Part shown: positions 1 through 10,411 of the stretch, in pieces
Layout: each line of letters begins with the position of its first letter
Position numbering within the stretch: the stretch's first letter is position 1
Assembly: GCA_021776335.1 (NCBI GenBank)
Contig: JAJFGB010000009.1
Coordinates: 558,001-622,000 of the forward strand
Origin: Hyphococcus sp.
Lineage (GTDB): Bacteria > Pseudomonadota > Alphaproteobacteria > Caulobacterales > Parvularculaceae
DNA: 64,000 nt
Reading direction: 5' to 3'
Position numbers and translations under genes: made by a program
Notes under the pieces: generated by a model
Told to the model about the DNA's origin: nothing
The model's database searches: none
What the model saw: the letters and a program-made list of their open reading frames with translations, nothing else

Positions 1-2772
1 GTTTTTGACACCAACGGTCAGGTCGAGATGCTCATTGACTGCATATTGGGTCGTGACATCGATATAGTTGAAGAAGCCGATGTCATCGGAAAGATCTGAA
101 AGACCCGTCACAGAGGAATCAATCCCTGAAAGGGCGCGCCAGCGCAAGCTCGCAGTCACAGGCCCCTGAAGATAGGTGACCTGCACCGTGTGCTTGTATT
201 CCGGCACCGGTTCATTGCCGCCGACGCAGACCTGCGGACCAAAGAAGCCAGCACACTCAACGACAGGTGATGTCGTCGATGACTGGAACGTGTTGGTCAG
301 GATATAGGTCCCGTAATACTGGAACCCGAGCGTGCCGCCAAACGCATCCATAGAGTAGTTGGCATTCACATCGATACCGCTGGTGTCGATGCTGCCGGCG
401 TTAACAGCCCCGAGGCGAGGCGAGGTTGCCGGCGAGCCGCCAAGTTCACCTGTTGCCGGATCACGCGCTGCGCCAAGAATAGCACACTGGCTGGCGATAT
501 TGTTGAGGTGACATTCGTTCAGAACGGTCTGTAGCGGGATCGTTGTGATCGCGTTCTCGATCGAGATGTCATAATAATCAACCTGAAGCGTGAGGCCCTC
601 AATCGCCGAAGGCTGCCAGACCATGCCAATGGTCAGCGTGTCACCCGTTTCGTGGAAGAGGTTTGGATTACCACCGCCAAGGATCTGGATCTGACCGTTG
701 GACTGGAAGCCAGCCCCGATATTTGCCGCCGGAACGCCTGTCGCCGTACAGGTCGAGGTAAGCGTTGCAGGCGAAAAGCTGCCGAAACCCGAAGAGCACG
801 GATCCGTTGCTGTCGGGAAACCATTCGTAAACGCCTGAAACAGCTCTGCGATGTTCGGCGCCCGAACCGCGCGCTGGAACTGCGCCCGGAAACGAACTTC
901 CTCAATTGGCGCCCAGTCGCCGCCAACTGCAAAAGTGTGCACGCCGCCGACATTCGCGATGGAATAGTCGGAGTAACGATACGCGCCGTTGATCACGAAG
1001 CTGTCGAAGAAAGGCTTGTCCGTAACGATCGGGATTTGGATTTCGCCGAAGCCTTCATAGACGTCATAGCGACCGCCAACCGGAAGCGAGGCGTTAAAGC
1101 CGCGAACATCCGGACCGAGAACTGAGTCCGGCACCGACCGTGCGAATAGTTCACGATATTCAGCGCCAACAACCAGCGCCACGCCATTTTCAGCAAATGG
1201 CGATCGAAGACCATCGAGATTGCCGGCAAGCGTACCGACCCACTGGGTCTGCTCGACTTCGTCGAACTGCGCGCCGGTACGACCGACAAACGCCGCTGCC
1301 GCCGTGGATACACCGCCCCGTCCGCCGAAGATGTCGAGATAAGGCGCTGTACAACCACTTGCGACAGCTGTTGGGCCAGTGTCGCACAGAACAGCGGCTT
1401 GAACAGCAGAAGTCGAGACGTTGCCGGTCTGGATGTTATTGACCGTCGAGCGTGAGAAGTTGATGAATGTGTCATAAGACCACTGATCATTGAGATCGCC
1501 GCGGGCGCCAGTGAGAATCTGGAAGCCAGCTGTGTCACGCAAGGAATTTCGCGTACCAAGTTCTTCAAATCGCTTGTGGAAACGGATATTTGCCGTCGGG
1601 CCGCCAGAATAAGAGCCTGTATCGCCAGTGATCACCGCCAGCAACGCAGCCGGAATGGCCGGGTTGTCGATGTTGATTGTTACAGGAATAGCGCCCGTTG
1701 GTGTCGGGGCTAGCTGGCTGTCGACAACTGACTCAGAAAACACGCCGCGCATATAGGTTTCGATGTGATCATTGATCTCATAGGACGCCATCGCGGTGAT
1801 GTTGTAGCGTTCCTGTGGCAGTTGCAAATAGTTCGCTGGCGCATAGTTATAAAGGTCTGTTTGCGTACCGGTGAAGCGAAGGCCGCGAATGTCGCCTGCG
1901 GCGCCTGAGCCACCGGCATTTCGGAAACCAGAGCAGCTGTTTGAGTTGCCGGCGCCACAAGCCGGGTCAATAGTTTCCGGGGCAATATTAAAGTTCGACG
2001 ATGTCGCGCCGCGGAAGCGAACTTCGGGAATGTTTGAAGAACCACCGCTTCCGAACGTTGTTGCGCCAGGGCCCTGATCAAAGAACGTATCGCTTGAGAA
2101 CGAACGATCTGCCTGGAACAGCGCTTTACGATTGGTGTACGAGGCAAAGACAACTGCATTACCGCGGCCGTCAGCAAAGTTGCCGCCTGCGGTGATGGCA
2201 ATGTTTGTGGTGTTTGCATCCCAGCCGGCTGCTGAAAGTTCATGCGATACGTCAAGCTGAACGCCTTCGAAATCTTTCTTCAGGATGAAGTTGACAACGC
2301 CTGCCACAGCATCCGATCCGTAAATCGCGGAGGCGCCGCCGGTGACAACGTCAATTCGCTCCACCAGAACCGAGGGAATGTTGTTGAGGTCAACTTCAAA
2401 AGTTGCCCCCTTGCCCACAAAACGGGCGCCGTCTACCAAAATCAACGTTCTGCCTGCGCCGAGCCCGCGCAATCGTACAGAAGCCGAGCCATCACCCGGG
2501 TTATTGGACGTTTGATCAAGGCTTGGAACAACCTGCGGCAACGTATTTAGAAATTGTTCTGAATTGACGGTGTTGGTCAATACCAGCTGTTCCGAACTCA
2601 CCGTGGTGACAGGGCTTGGCGCATTCAAATCTTCACGTTGAATGCGTGTGCCGGTGACGACGATTGTATCGTCCGCATCGCCGTCTTGCGCAAAGGCAGG
2701 CAACGCCGCCGCTGCTGCAGCGCCGGACAGCATTGTTGTGCGTAGCAAGTGATATTTTCTGTTGTTTTTCAT
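1..2772 (-). CDS. TonB-dependent outer-membrane receptor, C-terminal part outside the window
   Basis: The frame is open for 924 codons from an ATG to the left edge, so the end of the barrel is missing. Residues 1 to about 29 form a signal peptide ending AFAQ, followed by a TonB-box/plug start (TIVVTGTRIQRED). The plug carries typical motifs such as VRLRGLGAGRTLILVDG, VERIDVVTGGASAIYGSDAV and AGVVNFI; the remainder looks like a long extracellular-loop barrel with several cysteine pairs. The family imports siderophores, cobalamin, glycans or other ligands across the outer membrane using TonB-ExbBD energy; the ligand cannot be read here. There is no N-terminal secretin/TonB short signalling domain, so it does not look like a FecA-type transducer. 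It is divergent from the ECF sigma gene. The product is likely about 1000 residues. Confidence 0.93.
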   Translation of the reverse strand, partial: MKNNRKYHLLRTTMLSGAAAAAALPAFAQDGDADDTIVVTGTRIQREDLNAPSPVTTVSSEQLVLTNTVNSEQFLNTLPQVVPSLDQTSNNPGDGSASVRLRGLGAGRTLILVDGARFVGKGATFEVDLNNIPSVLVERIDVVTGGASAIYGSDAVAGVVNFILKKDFEGVQLDVSHELSAAGWDANTTNIAITAGGNFADGRGNAVVFASYTNRKALFQADRSFSSDTFFDQGPGATTFGSGGSSNIPEVRFRGATSSNFNIAPETIDPACGAGNSNSCSGFRNAGGSGAAGDIRGLRFTGTQTDLYNYAPANYLQLPQERYNITAMASYEINDHIETYMRGVFSESVVDSQLAPTPTGAIPVTINIDNPAIPAALLAVITGDTGSYSGGPTANIRFHKRFEELGTRNSLRDTAGFQILTGARGDLNDQWSYDTFINFSRSTVNNIQTGNVSTSAVQAAVLCDTGPTAVASGCTAPYLDIFGGRGGVSTAAAAFVGRTGAQFDEVEQTQWVGTLAGNLDGLRSPFAENGVALVVGAEYRELFARSVPDSVLGPDVRGFNASLPVGGRYDVYEGFGEIQIPIVTDKPFFDSFVINGAYRYSDYSIANVGGVHTFAVGGDWAPIEEVRFRAQFQRAVRAPNIAELFQAFTNGFPTATDPCSSGFGSFSPATLTSTCTATGVPAANIGAGFQSNGQIQILGGGNPNLFHETGDTLTIGMVWQPSAIEGLTLQVDYYDISIENAITTIPLQTVLNECHLNNIASQCAILGAARDPATGELGGSPATSPRLGAVNAGSIDTSGIDVNANYSMDAFGGTLGFQYYGTYILTNTFQSSTTSPVVECAGFFGPQVCVGGNEPVPEYKHTVQVTYLQGPVTASLRWRALSGIDSSVTGLSDLSDDIGFFNYIDVTTQYAVNEHLDLTVGVKN

Positions 2773-3361
2773 CTTGTGAAATTCCCTCTTTTGTTGACTT
2801 TCGACGCTGCTCGCCTCCGAGAAATTGCCCCGCTATCGGTCAGCGTCTTATTAGGAAGACGTCGACGTTCGCTCTTTCCGGAACAGGCCGGCGCCTGTTG
2901 TTGTAACTTTGCAACAAGACCTGTCGCCGGTGGTGCAAACTGAGTGATCATGCACAGACGATGGATGCTTGGTTGTGCGAGGGGGAGACCGCGTGGCGGT
3001 AAAAAGTACCCACCGCGCCAGAAGACATCCCCCGGGGACATCCTAAGAGAATACCCTCTGGCGCTTTCTCGGGTTCAGCTGCAACGCCTCGGAGGAGTAC
3101 GTCCAACTGGATATTCAGAAGACGGTCTAAACGCTGAACCCCTCAATGATCAAAGGATCATCAAAACGCGACCCGGCATTGAAGGATGCTGTCACTTGAT
3201 AGAAAGGAAAAGTGTCTGAGGCCGTGAGAACGCCATGTGCTTCGCGGTTCTTGGCGAGTTCCTGCTTGTCGGCGTTAGCATTATTGAAGGACGGCCCTTA
3301 CGCGTCTTCAGAAAAATAATCGGAAAATATCAGGAAATTATCAGGCTTCGCCCCATAACAC
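2773..3361. other. Intergenic region between divergent TonB receptor and sigma factor
   Basis: About 590 bases with no convincing gene. It should hold the divergent promoters of the receptor and the sigma gene. A small hairpin (TTGTTG/CAACAA arms near 2896-2917) and a TGATC/GATCA dyad near 3147-3162 are visible. Short open frames on both strands lack ribosome sites and resemble nothing I know. Confidence 0.5.
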
Positions 3362-3958
3362 ATGTTCCCGTATGGGGGGATGTCCAGAAAAAACTCAACT
3401 ACAGAGCACAATGTCTACTTCGTTGAAAAGGCGCACACTGAGGCGCAAAACGACATCATGTGCGCTTTTGATGAGAACAAGAAAGTGCTTCACAAGATTG
3501 TCGCCAACATCGTTGGCGACAATGAGACTGCCGCCGATATCGTTCAAACCGCCTTTGTTAAGGTATGGAATTACAGCAAGACGCAATTGGTGGTTCACCC
3601 GAGGGGCCTGTTCTTCAAGACTGTTAAAAATCTGGCGACGGATGAGTTGAGGCGCCGCTCACGACATCGTGATCAAAATGTCTTCGCCGATGACCCGGAC
3701 GAAATGAAGCCCCTCCATGAACTGCCGTCAAATGACAAATCCCCGGAGGAAATCATTCTTCTAAAACAAGAGGCGTCCTTCATTCTGGAAGCCATCGAAA
3801 AGCTACCGCTGAAAAATCGTCGCGCGTTCAAGCATCACAGGTTTCACGGTCTCACCTATCTTGAGATATCGCGAAAAATGGATGTTTCGCAAAGCAGCGT
3901 CGAAAAATACATAATTGAAGCGCTTAGGCAGCTCAGACATTTTCAAAAAGCGTCGTGA
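3362..3958 (+). CDS. ECF-type RNA polymerase sigma factor (sigma-70 family)
   Basis: The protein (198 residues from the first ATG) has a region 2 core (roughly residues 35-100, with DNETAADIVQTAFVKVW and LATDELRRRSR, the -10 recognition part) and a region 4 helix-turn-helix near the C-terminus (LPLKNRRAFKHHRFHG, then YLEISRKMDVSQSSVEKYI). Layout and length fit FecI-like ECF sigma factors. An in-frame ATG at 3380 sits directly after a G-rich stretch and could be the true start. No anti-sigma gene of FecR, zinc-finger or NepR type lies beside it. The next gene downstream, on the same strand after about 120 bases, is a membrane-tethered winged-helix protein that could be the regulatory partner (inference). 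Confidence 0.9.
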   Translation: MFPYGGMSRKNSTTEHNVYFVEKAHTEAQNDIMCAFDENKKVLHKIVANIVGDNETAADIVQTAFVKVWNYSKTQLVVHPRGLFFKTVKNLATDELRRRSRHRDQNVFADDPDEMKPLHELPSNDKSPEEIILLKQEASFILEAIEKLPLKNRRAFKHHRFHGLTYLEISRKMDVSQSSVEKYIIEALRQLRHFQKAS

Positions 3959-4075
3959 AGCGACAAGCACGTCTTTCGGGTAGCATCGAATTGCGCGCTC
4001 ACTAAGTCGTGATCATTCATTTTCGGTGCGACGCAAATCCTTTCACAAAATGGCGTATAGTCTGCATGCTTTGCG

Positions 4076-6370
4076 GTGGGTACGGCAAAGCTTATTGCCA
4101 ATAGAATGACAAACCGAAGCGGTGTAGCGCGGCTTATGGAACAGCAATCCGGTATTATTGCCGATGCGCAATCACTAGAGGGCGAGACAGTATTACCTTT
4201 TCCTGTTTCGGCCGAAGATGAAAATACCTGCAATTTGCTGATCAATGGCTGGCGACTTCGCCCATCCGAAAATCGACTGGTCAAGGATCAGACGGAAATT
4301 CGGCTCGAGCCAAAAGCAATGGATCTTCTCCTGCGGCTCACCGCAGCAAAAGGTGACGCATTAAGTCGCGCCGACTTAATATCCCAGTTGTGGCCGAATA
4401 TTTATGCGTCCGATGACAGCCTTAATCAAATTGTATCCAGATTGCGCCGGTCGCTGGCGCAAGACGACGTGCTCGCGGAAGCGGTCATAACAGTGCCGAA
4501 ACGCGGATACCGGTTGAATAAAGACATTATCGCGAATGGCGTCGATCCGGCGGAAATTGATGCCCCACCGGCGACTGCACCGCGTAAATCAGCTTCCATA
4601 GTCTCGGCGGCGTCGGCAGTGATGATCGGTATTGCCGTGCTTGTAGTCACGGTTGGTTTCTTCATCGCGCAGGCGCCGGCTGCGCCGCAGAAATTTGACT
4701 ATTCATTATTACGGTCAAGCACGCTGACGAGAATGGTGGGTCACGGGAATGGCGCCAGGATTTCACCTAATGGTAACAGCGTCGCATTCGCCTGGGGCAG
4801 GGAGAGCGCGCAAAGCACAGACATCTATGTTCAGCGTATCGGCGCCTACAGCCCACGGAAAATTACGGATCATCCATTCGCCGAATATAACCCGGCATGG
4901 TCTCCAGATGGTCGGGAGCTGGCATTTGTTCGAACGAACGTAGCCGGAGATTGTAATATCGTAAGGCTTGATCTGGAATCAGGTGTTGAGCATGCAATCC
5001 ACAATTGCCGTGCGGGACGCCGTGTTGATTTGTCATGGGGGCGCGCCGGCGCCAGCATATTCTTCACTGATCGTGTCGGCGAAACGGGCCCTCTTGCTGT
5101 TCACCAATTGGATTTAGGCACGGATCAAATCCGGCAGATAACATTTCCCAATCCGGCTCATCTAGGCGATCTTTCTGTTCGTGTGTCGCCAGATGGAATG
5201 GAATTGGCGTTTGTTCGCAACGAGACGTATCTTGATGCTGATATCTATGTTGCAGCGACAAATGGAACGCGCATTCGCCCGGTCACCAAGGGACAGCGAA
5301 GTATTCGCGGATTAAGCTGGGAAGCGGACAGCGCTTATCTTATTTTCGCAACTGATCGTGCAAGCGCTTTCGGGTTGTGGCGAGCGGGAAAAAACAACAG
5401 CCATATAGAGCCTATTCCAACAGTGCTTGGCGACGTAAATTCTGTCTCTGTATCGCCGGTTGGCGGGCGCGTTGTATATGATACAAACAGGGTGAGCTCC
5501 AAAGTACAGAAAATTTCACTCATCAGCGCCGACCTCGATTCGGAGCCCACCCTCGAAGATGTGTCGAGTTTCGACCGGTTTCCAGATCTCTCCCCCGATG
5601 GAATGCGGTTGGTGCAAATCAGCGATCGATCGGACGCGCCCGCGCTTGTTATTTTGGAAACGGGTCAGGATGACGCAACCGTTCTCGAGCTGGATGTCGA
5701 CCTCATAATATCTGCAAGTTGGTCGCCTGATGGCAGTCAGCTTTTGGTTGGCGCTTTTGCGGATCGGAATTTTGATTTATTTCTGGTTGCGCCAGAAGGT
5801 GAGGTCGTAAGAAAGCTCACCAATCACCCGGCCTCCGATTACAATCCAACATGGTCGTCTGATGGGAAAAGAGCCTACTTTACGTCAAATAGGACCGGGC
5901 GGTTTGAGATTTGGTGTCTTGATGTTGCAACGAGCCGTGTTGAGCAAATTTCTCTTAATGGAGGGCACCGTGCAATCGACGTCGACGGTGAGCGCCTGTT
6001 TTTTGCTAAGAAGAATTCGGACGGATTGTTCGCGTTGGATCTTGCGGGGCCTGTGCGGCAAGAAAAACTTATAACAGATGGGCTTTCTGCATTGGACTGG
6101 CGTAACTGGGACCGCGTTGGCGACAATCTTTATTATGTTGCCAGAAAAACTCAGCATAACGCTTCACTGCGACGTCTGGATTTGGAAGGCGGCGCCGACA
6201 CATTCGTCAGAGATCTGGGCAGTTTTCCGTTGCGCTCAGGCCTGTCTGTGTCGCCCGACGAGACCTCCGCCTTTATTACAAAAATAGTAAGCGCCGAGGC
6301 GGATTTGATGATCCTGGATGGTTTATCCAGCAAGCCGGAAAATCAAAGATCTCTGCAAGCGTCGCGATAG
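4076..6370 (+). CDS. Membrane-anchored winged-helix regulator with TolB-like beta-propeller
   Basis: Domain order: an OmpR/PhoB-type winged helix (about residues 58-155; LEPKAMDLLLRLTAAKGDAL and VPKRGYRL are diagnostic), a Pro/Ala-rich linker, one transmembrane helix (about residues 178-205), and a periplasmic domain of TolB/PD40-type repeats containing WSPDGRELAFVR, VSPDGMELAFVR, WSPDGSQL and WSSDGKRAYF. This resembles CadC-type one-component regulators that bind DNA in the cytoplasm and sense outside the inner membrane, but with a propeller as sensor. The start is uncertain: GTG at 4076 or ATG at 4106 or 4136 are all in frame and none has a clear ribosome site. It follows the sigma gene and may act on it or on the divergent TonB receptor (inference). 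Confidence 0.85.
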   Translation: MGTAKLIANRMTNRSGVARLMEQQSGIIADAQSLEGETVLPFPVSAEDENTCNLLINGWRLRPSENRLVKDQTEIRLEPKAMDLLLRLTAAKGDALSRADLISQLWPNIYASDDSLNQIVSRLRRSLAQDDVLAEAVITVPKRGYRLNKDIIANGVDPAEIDAPPATAPRKSASIVSAASAVMIGIAVLVVTVGFFIAQAPAAPQKFDYSLLRSSTLTRMVGHGNGARISPNGNSVAFAWGRESAQSTDIYVQRIGAYSPRKITDHPFAEYNPAWSPDGRELAFVRTNVAGDCNIVRLDLESGVEHAIHNCRAGRRVDLSWGRAGASIFFTDRVGETGPLAVHQLDLGTDQIRQITFPNPAHLGDLSVRVSPDGMELAFVRNETYLDADIYVAATNGTRIRPVTKGQRSIRGLSWEADSAYLIFATDRASAFGLWRAGKNNSHIEPIPTVLGDVNSVSVSPVGGRVVYDTNRVSSKVQKISLISADLDSEPTLEDVSSFDRFPDLSPDGMRLVQISDRSDAPALVILETGQDDATVLELDVDLIISASWSPDGSQLLVGAFADRNFDLFLVAPEGEVVRKLTNHPASDYNPTWSSDGKRAYFTSNRTGRFEIWCLDVATSRVEQISLNGGHRAIDVDGERLFFAKKNSDGLFALDLAGPVRQEKLITDGLSALDWRNWDRVGDNLYYVARKTQHNASLRRLDLEGGADTFVRDLGSFPLRSGLSVSPDETSAFITKIVSAEADLMILDGLSSKPENQRSLQASR

Positions 6371-6413
6371 GGCGTGCACTGAGTGGTGGAAAAATTAGAC
6401 AGGGGTTCAACGC

Positions 6414-8078
6414 CTAGAGGCTTGGCAGCTTCAGCCCCTGTTCCCGCGCACAATCCTGCGCGATCTCATAACCGGCATCCGCATGGCGCATGACGCCGGT
6501 TGCGGGATCGTTCCACAACACGCGTTCGATGCGTCTGGCGGCGTCATCAGTGCCATCGGCGCAGATCACCATGCCGGAATGTTGCGAAAAGCCCATGCCG
6601 ACGCCGCCGCCATGATGGAGCGACACCCAGGTGGCGCCCGATGCGCAATTAAGAAGCGCATTGAGAAGAGGCCAGTCGGAAACTGCGTCCGATCCGTCCT
6701 TCATCGCTTCGGTCTCGCGATTGGGCGAGGCGACCGATCCGCTGTCGAGGTGGTCGCGTCCAATGACTACCGGCGCGGAGAGCTCGCCGGATTTCACCAT
6801 CTCATTGAAGGCAAGGCCCAGACGGTGGCGCTGTCCAAGCCCGACCCAGCATATCCGCGCAGGCAATCCCTGAAAGGCGATGCGCTCGCGCGCCATGTCG
6901 AGCCAGTTGTGAAGATGCGGATCATCGGGGATGAGTTCTTTCACCTTCGCGTCGGTTTTGTAGATATCTTCCGGATCGCCGGAGAGCGCGGCCCAGCGAA
7001 ACGGGCCGATGCCGCGGCAGAAAAGCGGACGCACATAGGCAGGCACAAAACCTGGAAAGTCGAAGGCGTTTTCGAGGCCTTCTTCCTTGGCGACCTGACG
7101 GATATTATTGCCATAGTCGAGGGTCGGAATGCCCGCATGCCAAAAGTCGAGCATCGCCTGCACCTGGATTTTGATTGACGCCCGCGCGGCGGCTTCAACT
7201 TCCTTCGGCGCCGTCTCGCGTTTTTCTTTCCATTGGGCAATCGTCCAGCCCTGAGGCAGGTATCCATTCGTCACGTCATGGGCTGAGGTTTGATCGGTGA
7301 CAATATCGGGCCTGACGCCTCGCTTGACCAGTTCAGGAAAAATATCGGCGGCGTTGCCGAGAAGGCCAACGGATTTTGCTTCTCCCGCTTTCGTCCATTT
7401 TTCGATTAACGCCAGCGCTTCGTCGAGGCTTGTGGCTTTGGCATCGACATATTTGGTGCGCAGGCGGAAATCGATGCTGTCTTCGTTGCACTCAACCGCA
7501 AGGCAAGAGGCGCCAGCGAGCACAGCCGCCAGCGGTTGCGCGCCGCCCATGCCACCGAGGCCGGCGGTTAAGATCCATTTGCCCGCGAGGCTGCCGTCAA
7601 AATGCTGTCGGCCCGCCTCTTTGAAGGTTTCATAGGTGCCCTGAACGATCCCCTGCCTGCCGATATAGATCCATGTTCCGGCCGGCGTCTGGCCGTACAT
7701 CATCAGGCCCTTGCGATCGAGTTCGTTAAAATGATCCCATGTCGCCCAGTGGGGGACGAGATTTGAATTGGCGATCAGGACGCGCGGCGCATCTTTATGC
7801 GTATTGAAAACGCCAACAGGTTTGCCCGACTGCACCAGGAGAGTTTCGTCCTCATTGAGGTCTTTCAGGCTTTCAACAATCCGATCAAAATCATTCCACG
7901 TCCGTGCGGCGCGGCCGATCCCGCCATAGACGACAAGCTCGTGCGGATTTTCTGCAACATCCGGGTCGAGATTGTTCATCAGCATCCGCATCGGCGCTTC
8001 GGTTGTCCAATGCTTGGCGGTGATTTCCGGCCCGTGGGGCGCGCGAACCGTGCGGGTGTTTTTCCGGGGATCGGACAT
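6414..8078 (-). CDS. hutU: Urocanate hydratase (urocanase)
   Basis: Converts urocanate to 4-imidazolone-5-propionate with tightly bound NAD, the second step of histidine breakdown, in the cytoplasm. The 554 residues match the usual family length. Seen: [14 protein letters not shown] near the N-terminus, the glycine-rich NAD segment [14 protein letters not shown], and [17 protein letters not shown] with the conserved Cys at position 410. It is the last gene of the hutI-hutH-hutG-hutU operon; its ATG follows the hutG stop with no gap, and its ribosome site (GGGAG) lies inside hutG. No terminator was recognised before the convergent upstream gene. Confidence 0.98.
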   Translation of the reverse strand: MSDPRKNTRTVRAPHGPEITAKHWTTEAPMRMLMNNLDPDVAENPHELVVYGGIGRAARTWNDFDRIVESLKDLNEDETLLVQSGKPVGVFNTHKDAPRVLIANSNLVPHWATWDHFNELDRKGLMMYGQTPAGTWIYIGRQGIVQGTYETFKEAGRQHFDGSLAGKWILTAGLGGMGGAQPLAAVLAGASCLAVECNEDSIDFRLRTKYVDAKATSLDEALALIEKWTKAGEAKSVGLLGNAADIFPELVKRGVRPDIVTDQTSAHDVTNGYLPQGWTIAQWKEKRETAPKEVEAAARASIKIQVQAMLDFWHAGIPTLDYGNNIRQVAKEEGLENAFDFPGFVPAYVRPLFCRGIGPFRWAALSGDPEDIYKTDAKVKELIPDDPHLHNWLDMARERIAFQGLPARICWVGLGQRHRLGLAFNEMVKSGELSAPVVIGRDHLDSGSVASPNRETEAMKDGSDAVSDWPLLNALLNCASGATWVSLHHGGGVGMGFSQHSGMVICADGTDDAARRIERVLWNDPATGVMRHADAGYEIAQDCAREQGLKLPSL

Positions 8079-8873
8079 TTAGAGCTCTCCCTTCAAGGCG
8101 GCGCTTTCAGCCGCGCCTAATATCAATTTCAAAAGCTGCCGTAAATTCTCGGCTTTATCACAGTCATAATCCCAGGGCGGCGCCTCGGTCATATAAAGAC
8201 GCTGTGCAATTTCCATTTGGATCGCGTGCACGCCATTCTTGGGATCACCATAGTGACGTGTGGTCCATCCACCCTTAAAGCGGCCATTCAGAACTGACGA
8301 GAAAGATGAGTCAGAACAGGCATTTGCAACAAGCTGCTCAAGAATCGGTGAGCAGCTATTGCTGTCATTCGTGCCGATATTGAGCGCCGGCAATTCTCCT
8401 TCGAAAAGATAGGGAATGGCTGACCGGATTGAATGACAATCATAGAGTATGGCGCGGCCATGAGCGGTGCGGATACGGGCAATCGCCGCCTCAAGGGCGG
8501 CGTGATAGGGGTGGTGAAACTCCTCGCGTCGTTGATCCACATCGTCGGCGGTGGGCGCTTGTTCCTCGCGCCAGATCGGTTCGCCGTCAAAATCGGTGAG
8601 CGGGCAGAGCCCGGTCGTATTCTGACCAGGATAAAGGCTCGCATCTTCGCCACCGCGATTGGCGTCGATCACATAGCGATGGAAATTTGCCTTGATGATC
8701 GTCGCGCCTGGGACGAGGCCTTCATACAGACGGTCCACATGCCAGTCGGTGTCGGCGATTTCTCGTCCGCGATTATTGAGGCGGTCGCGAATGGCCGCAG
8801 GAATAAATGTTCCTGCATGAGGAACGGAAAGGATCAGCGGGCTGTCGCCTTCATGAATGGAAACCGGCTCCAT
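8079..8873 (-). CDS. hutG: N-formylglutamate deformylase
   Basis: Hydrolyses N-formyl-L-glutamate to glutamate and formate, the last step of the five-enzyme histidine route. The 264 residues start with the family signature LILSVPHAGTFIP and contain DTDWHVDRLY, ANFHRYVIDANR, YDCHSIRS and an NGRFKGGWTTRHYG segment, with His/Asp/Glu positions expected for the metal site. The start overlaps the hutH stop by one base (TGATG), so translation is probably coupled. The deformylase type agrees with the presence of hutF and excludes the direct formiminoglutamase route. Confidence 0.95.
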   Translation of the reverse strand: MEPVSIHEGDSPLILSVPHAGTFIPAAIRDRLNNRGREIADTDWHVDRLYEGLVPGATIIKANFHRYVIDANRGGEDASLYPGQNTTGLCPLTDFDGEPIWREEQAPTADDVDQRREEFHHPYHAALEAAIARIRTAHGRAILYDCHSIRSAIPYLFEGELPALNIGTNDSNSCSPILEQLVANACSDSSFSSVLNGRFKGGWTTRHYGDPKNGVHAIQMEIAQRLYMTEAPPWDYDCDKAENLRQLLKLILGAAESAALKGEL

Positions 8874-10411
8874 CAGTCTGAATGATAGTTGAGCGGCGCA
8901 ACCTCGGCAGTTGCTTCGGTAACGACGCCCTGGCGGACCAGTTCGGCTGCAGTCACCAGATCGTTCGCCATGAACCGGTCTTCCTTTAGGCTTGGCGCTT
9001 TTTCACGGAGCTTTTCAATGACGGCCTGCAGCGGCAGGCTGGTCTTGAGGGGCCCGCGGAATTCAACGCCTTGCGCCGCCGTCAGCAATTCGATGCCGAT
9101 GATCTGCGTCAGGTTTTTATTCATGGGCCCAAGCCGGTAGGCCGCATGACACGCCATGGAGACATGATCTTCCTGATTGCAGGAGGTCGGTGTTGAATCG
9201 ATAGAACATGGCGCGGCGCGCTGTTTGTTTTCTGACATCAGGGCGGCGGATGTGACTTCGGCAATCATGAAGCCGGAATTCACGCCAGGCTCGGGCGTCA
9301 AAAATGCCGGCAGACCGTAAGAAAGCGTTGGGTCGACCATCAGTGCGATGCGCCGCTGGGCGATGGAGCCGATCTCGGCGATCGCCAGCGCGAGCTGATC
9401 GGCGGCGAACGCGACAGGTTCAGCGTGAAAATTGCCGCCAGAGATAATGGAACCATCATCAAAAACGAGGGGATTGTCCGTCGCCGCATTAGACTCGATT
9501 TCAAGCGTCTTCGCTGTTTGTCGCAACAGGTCAATACACGCGCCCATCACTTGCGGCTGACAGCGGATGCAATAGGGATCTTGAACGCGCTCATCATCGA
9601 TGCGGTGACTGTTGCGAATGTCAGAGCCGCTCATCACAGCGCGCAGGAATTGCGCGGCGTCGATCTGACCTTGATGACCGCGTACTGCTTGTATCTCGGG
9701 TCGGAAGGGCGCGCCCGAGCCCATGGCGGCGTCGGTTGAAAGTGCGCCGGTGACGAGGGCCGATTGCATCGCGCGCCACGCGTCAAACAAACCGACCAGC
9801 GCGAGCGCCGTTGAGACTTGCGTTCCGTTAATCAGGCCGAGCCCTTCTTTGGCGGCCAGAACAATCGGTTTGATCTCGGCGGCGAGTAACGCATTTTTTG
9901 CCGGCATGCGCGCATCGCGAAAATAAGCTTCGCCTTCGCCGATCATGACCGCCGCCATATGCGCGAGCGGCGCCAGATCGCCAGAGGCGCCGACCGAGCC
10001 TTGTGCGGGGATCACCGGCGTGACGCCGCGCGCCAGCATGTGCTCCAGCTGCGCAATGACTTCCATTCTGACACCGGAAGCGCCGCGCCCCAGCGAGACC
10101 AGTTTCAGCGCCATGACGAGACGCACCGTAGATGCGTCAAGTGGGTCGCCGACACCGGAACAATGGGAAAGAATGAGGTTGCGCTGCAGAGTTTCAATAT
10201 CTTCGAGGGCGATGCGCTTATTGGCGAGTTTGCCAAAGCCGGTATTGACGCCATAGACCGGCGCATCGCCGGTCGCTGCTTTCGACAGGATCGCCGCCGA
10301 CGCGTTGATGGCGTCGTGGCAATCATGCGAAAGGGCCACCGCCCCGTCGCTTCGATAGATTTCTTCGAGGGTTTCTAATCGGACCTCGCCGGGTATCAAT
10401 TCAAGCGTCAT
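8873..10411 (-). CDS. hutH: Histidine ammonia-lyase (histidase)
   Basis: Deaminates histidine to trans-urocanate, the first step of the pathway. The electrophilic MIO cofactor forms from Ala142-Ser143-Gly144, visible in [15 protein letters not shown]. Other family marks are [11 protein letters not shown] near residue 53 and [14 protein letters not shown] towards the C-terminus. Length (512) is normal. The start overlaps the hutI stop by four bases (ATGA) and has a GGGAG ribosome site seven bases upstream. Confidence 0.98.
   Translation of the reverse strand: MTLELIPGEVRLETLEEIYRSDGAVALSHDCHDAINASAAILSKAATGDAPVYGVNTGFGKLANKRIALEDIETLQRNLILSHCSGVGDPLDASTVRLVMALKLVSLGRGASGVRMEVIAQLEHMLARGVTPVIPAQGSVGASGDLAPLAHMAAVMIGEGEAYFRDARMPAKNALLAAEIKPIVLAAKEGLGLINGTQVSTALALVGLFDAWRAMQSALVTGALSTDAAMGSGAPFRPEIQAVRGHQGQIDAAQFLRAVMSGSDIRNSHRIDDERVQDPYCIRCQPQVMGACIDLLRQTAKTLEIESNAATDNPLVFDDGSIISGGNFHAEPVAFAADQLALAIAEIGSIAQRRIALMVDPTLSYGLPAFLTPEPGVNSGFMIAEVTSAALMSENKQRAAPCSIDSTPTSCNQEDHVSMACHAAYRLGPMNKNLTQIIGIELLTAAQGVEFRGPLKTSLPLQAVIEKLREKAPSLKEDRFMANDLVTAAELVRQGVVTEATAEVAPLNYHSD

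Noticed and set aside
652-1568. Several open frames on both strands inside the TonB receptor region
   Set aside because: They lie in alternative frames of a 924-codon receptor reading frame with clear family motifs.
2944-3219. 91-codon plus-strand frame between the receptor and sigma genes
   Set aside because: No ribosome site, odd composition and no family resemblance; probably chance.
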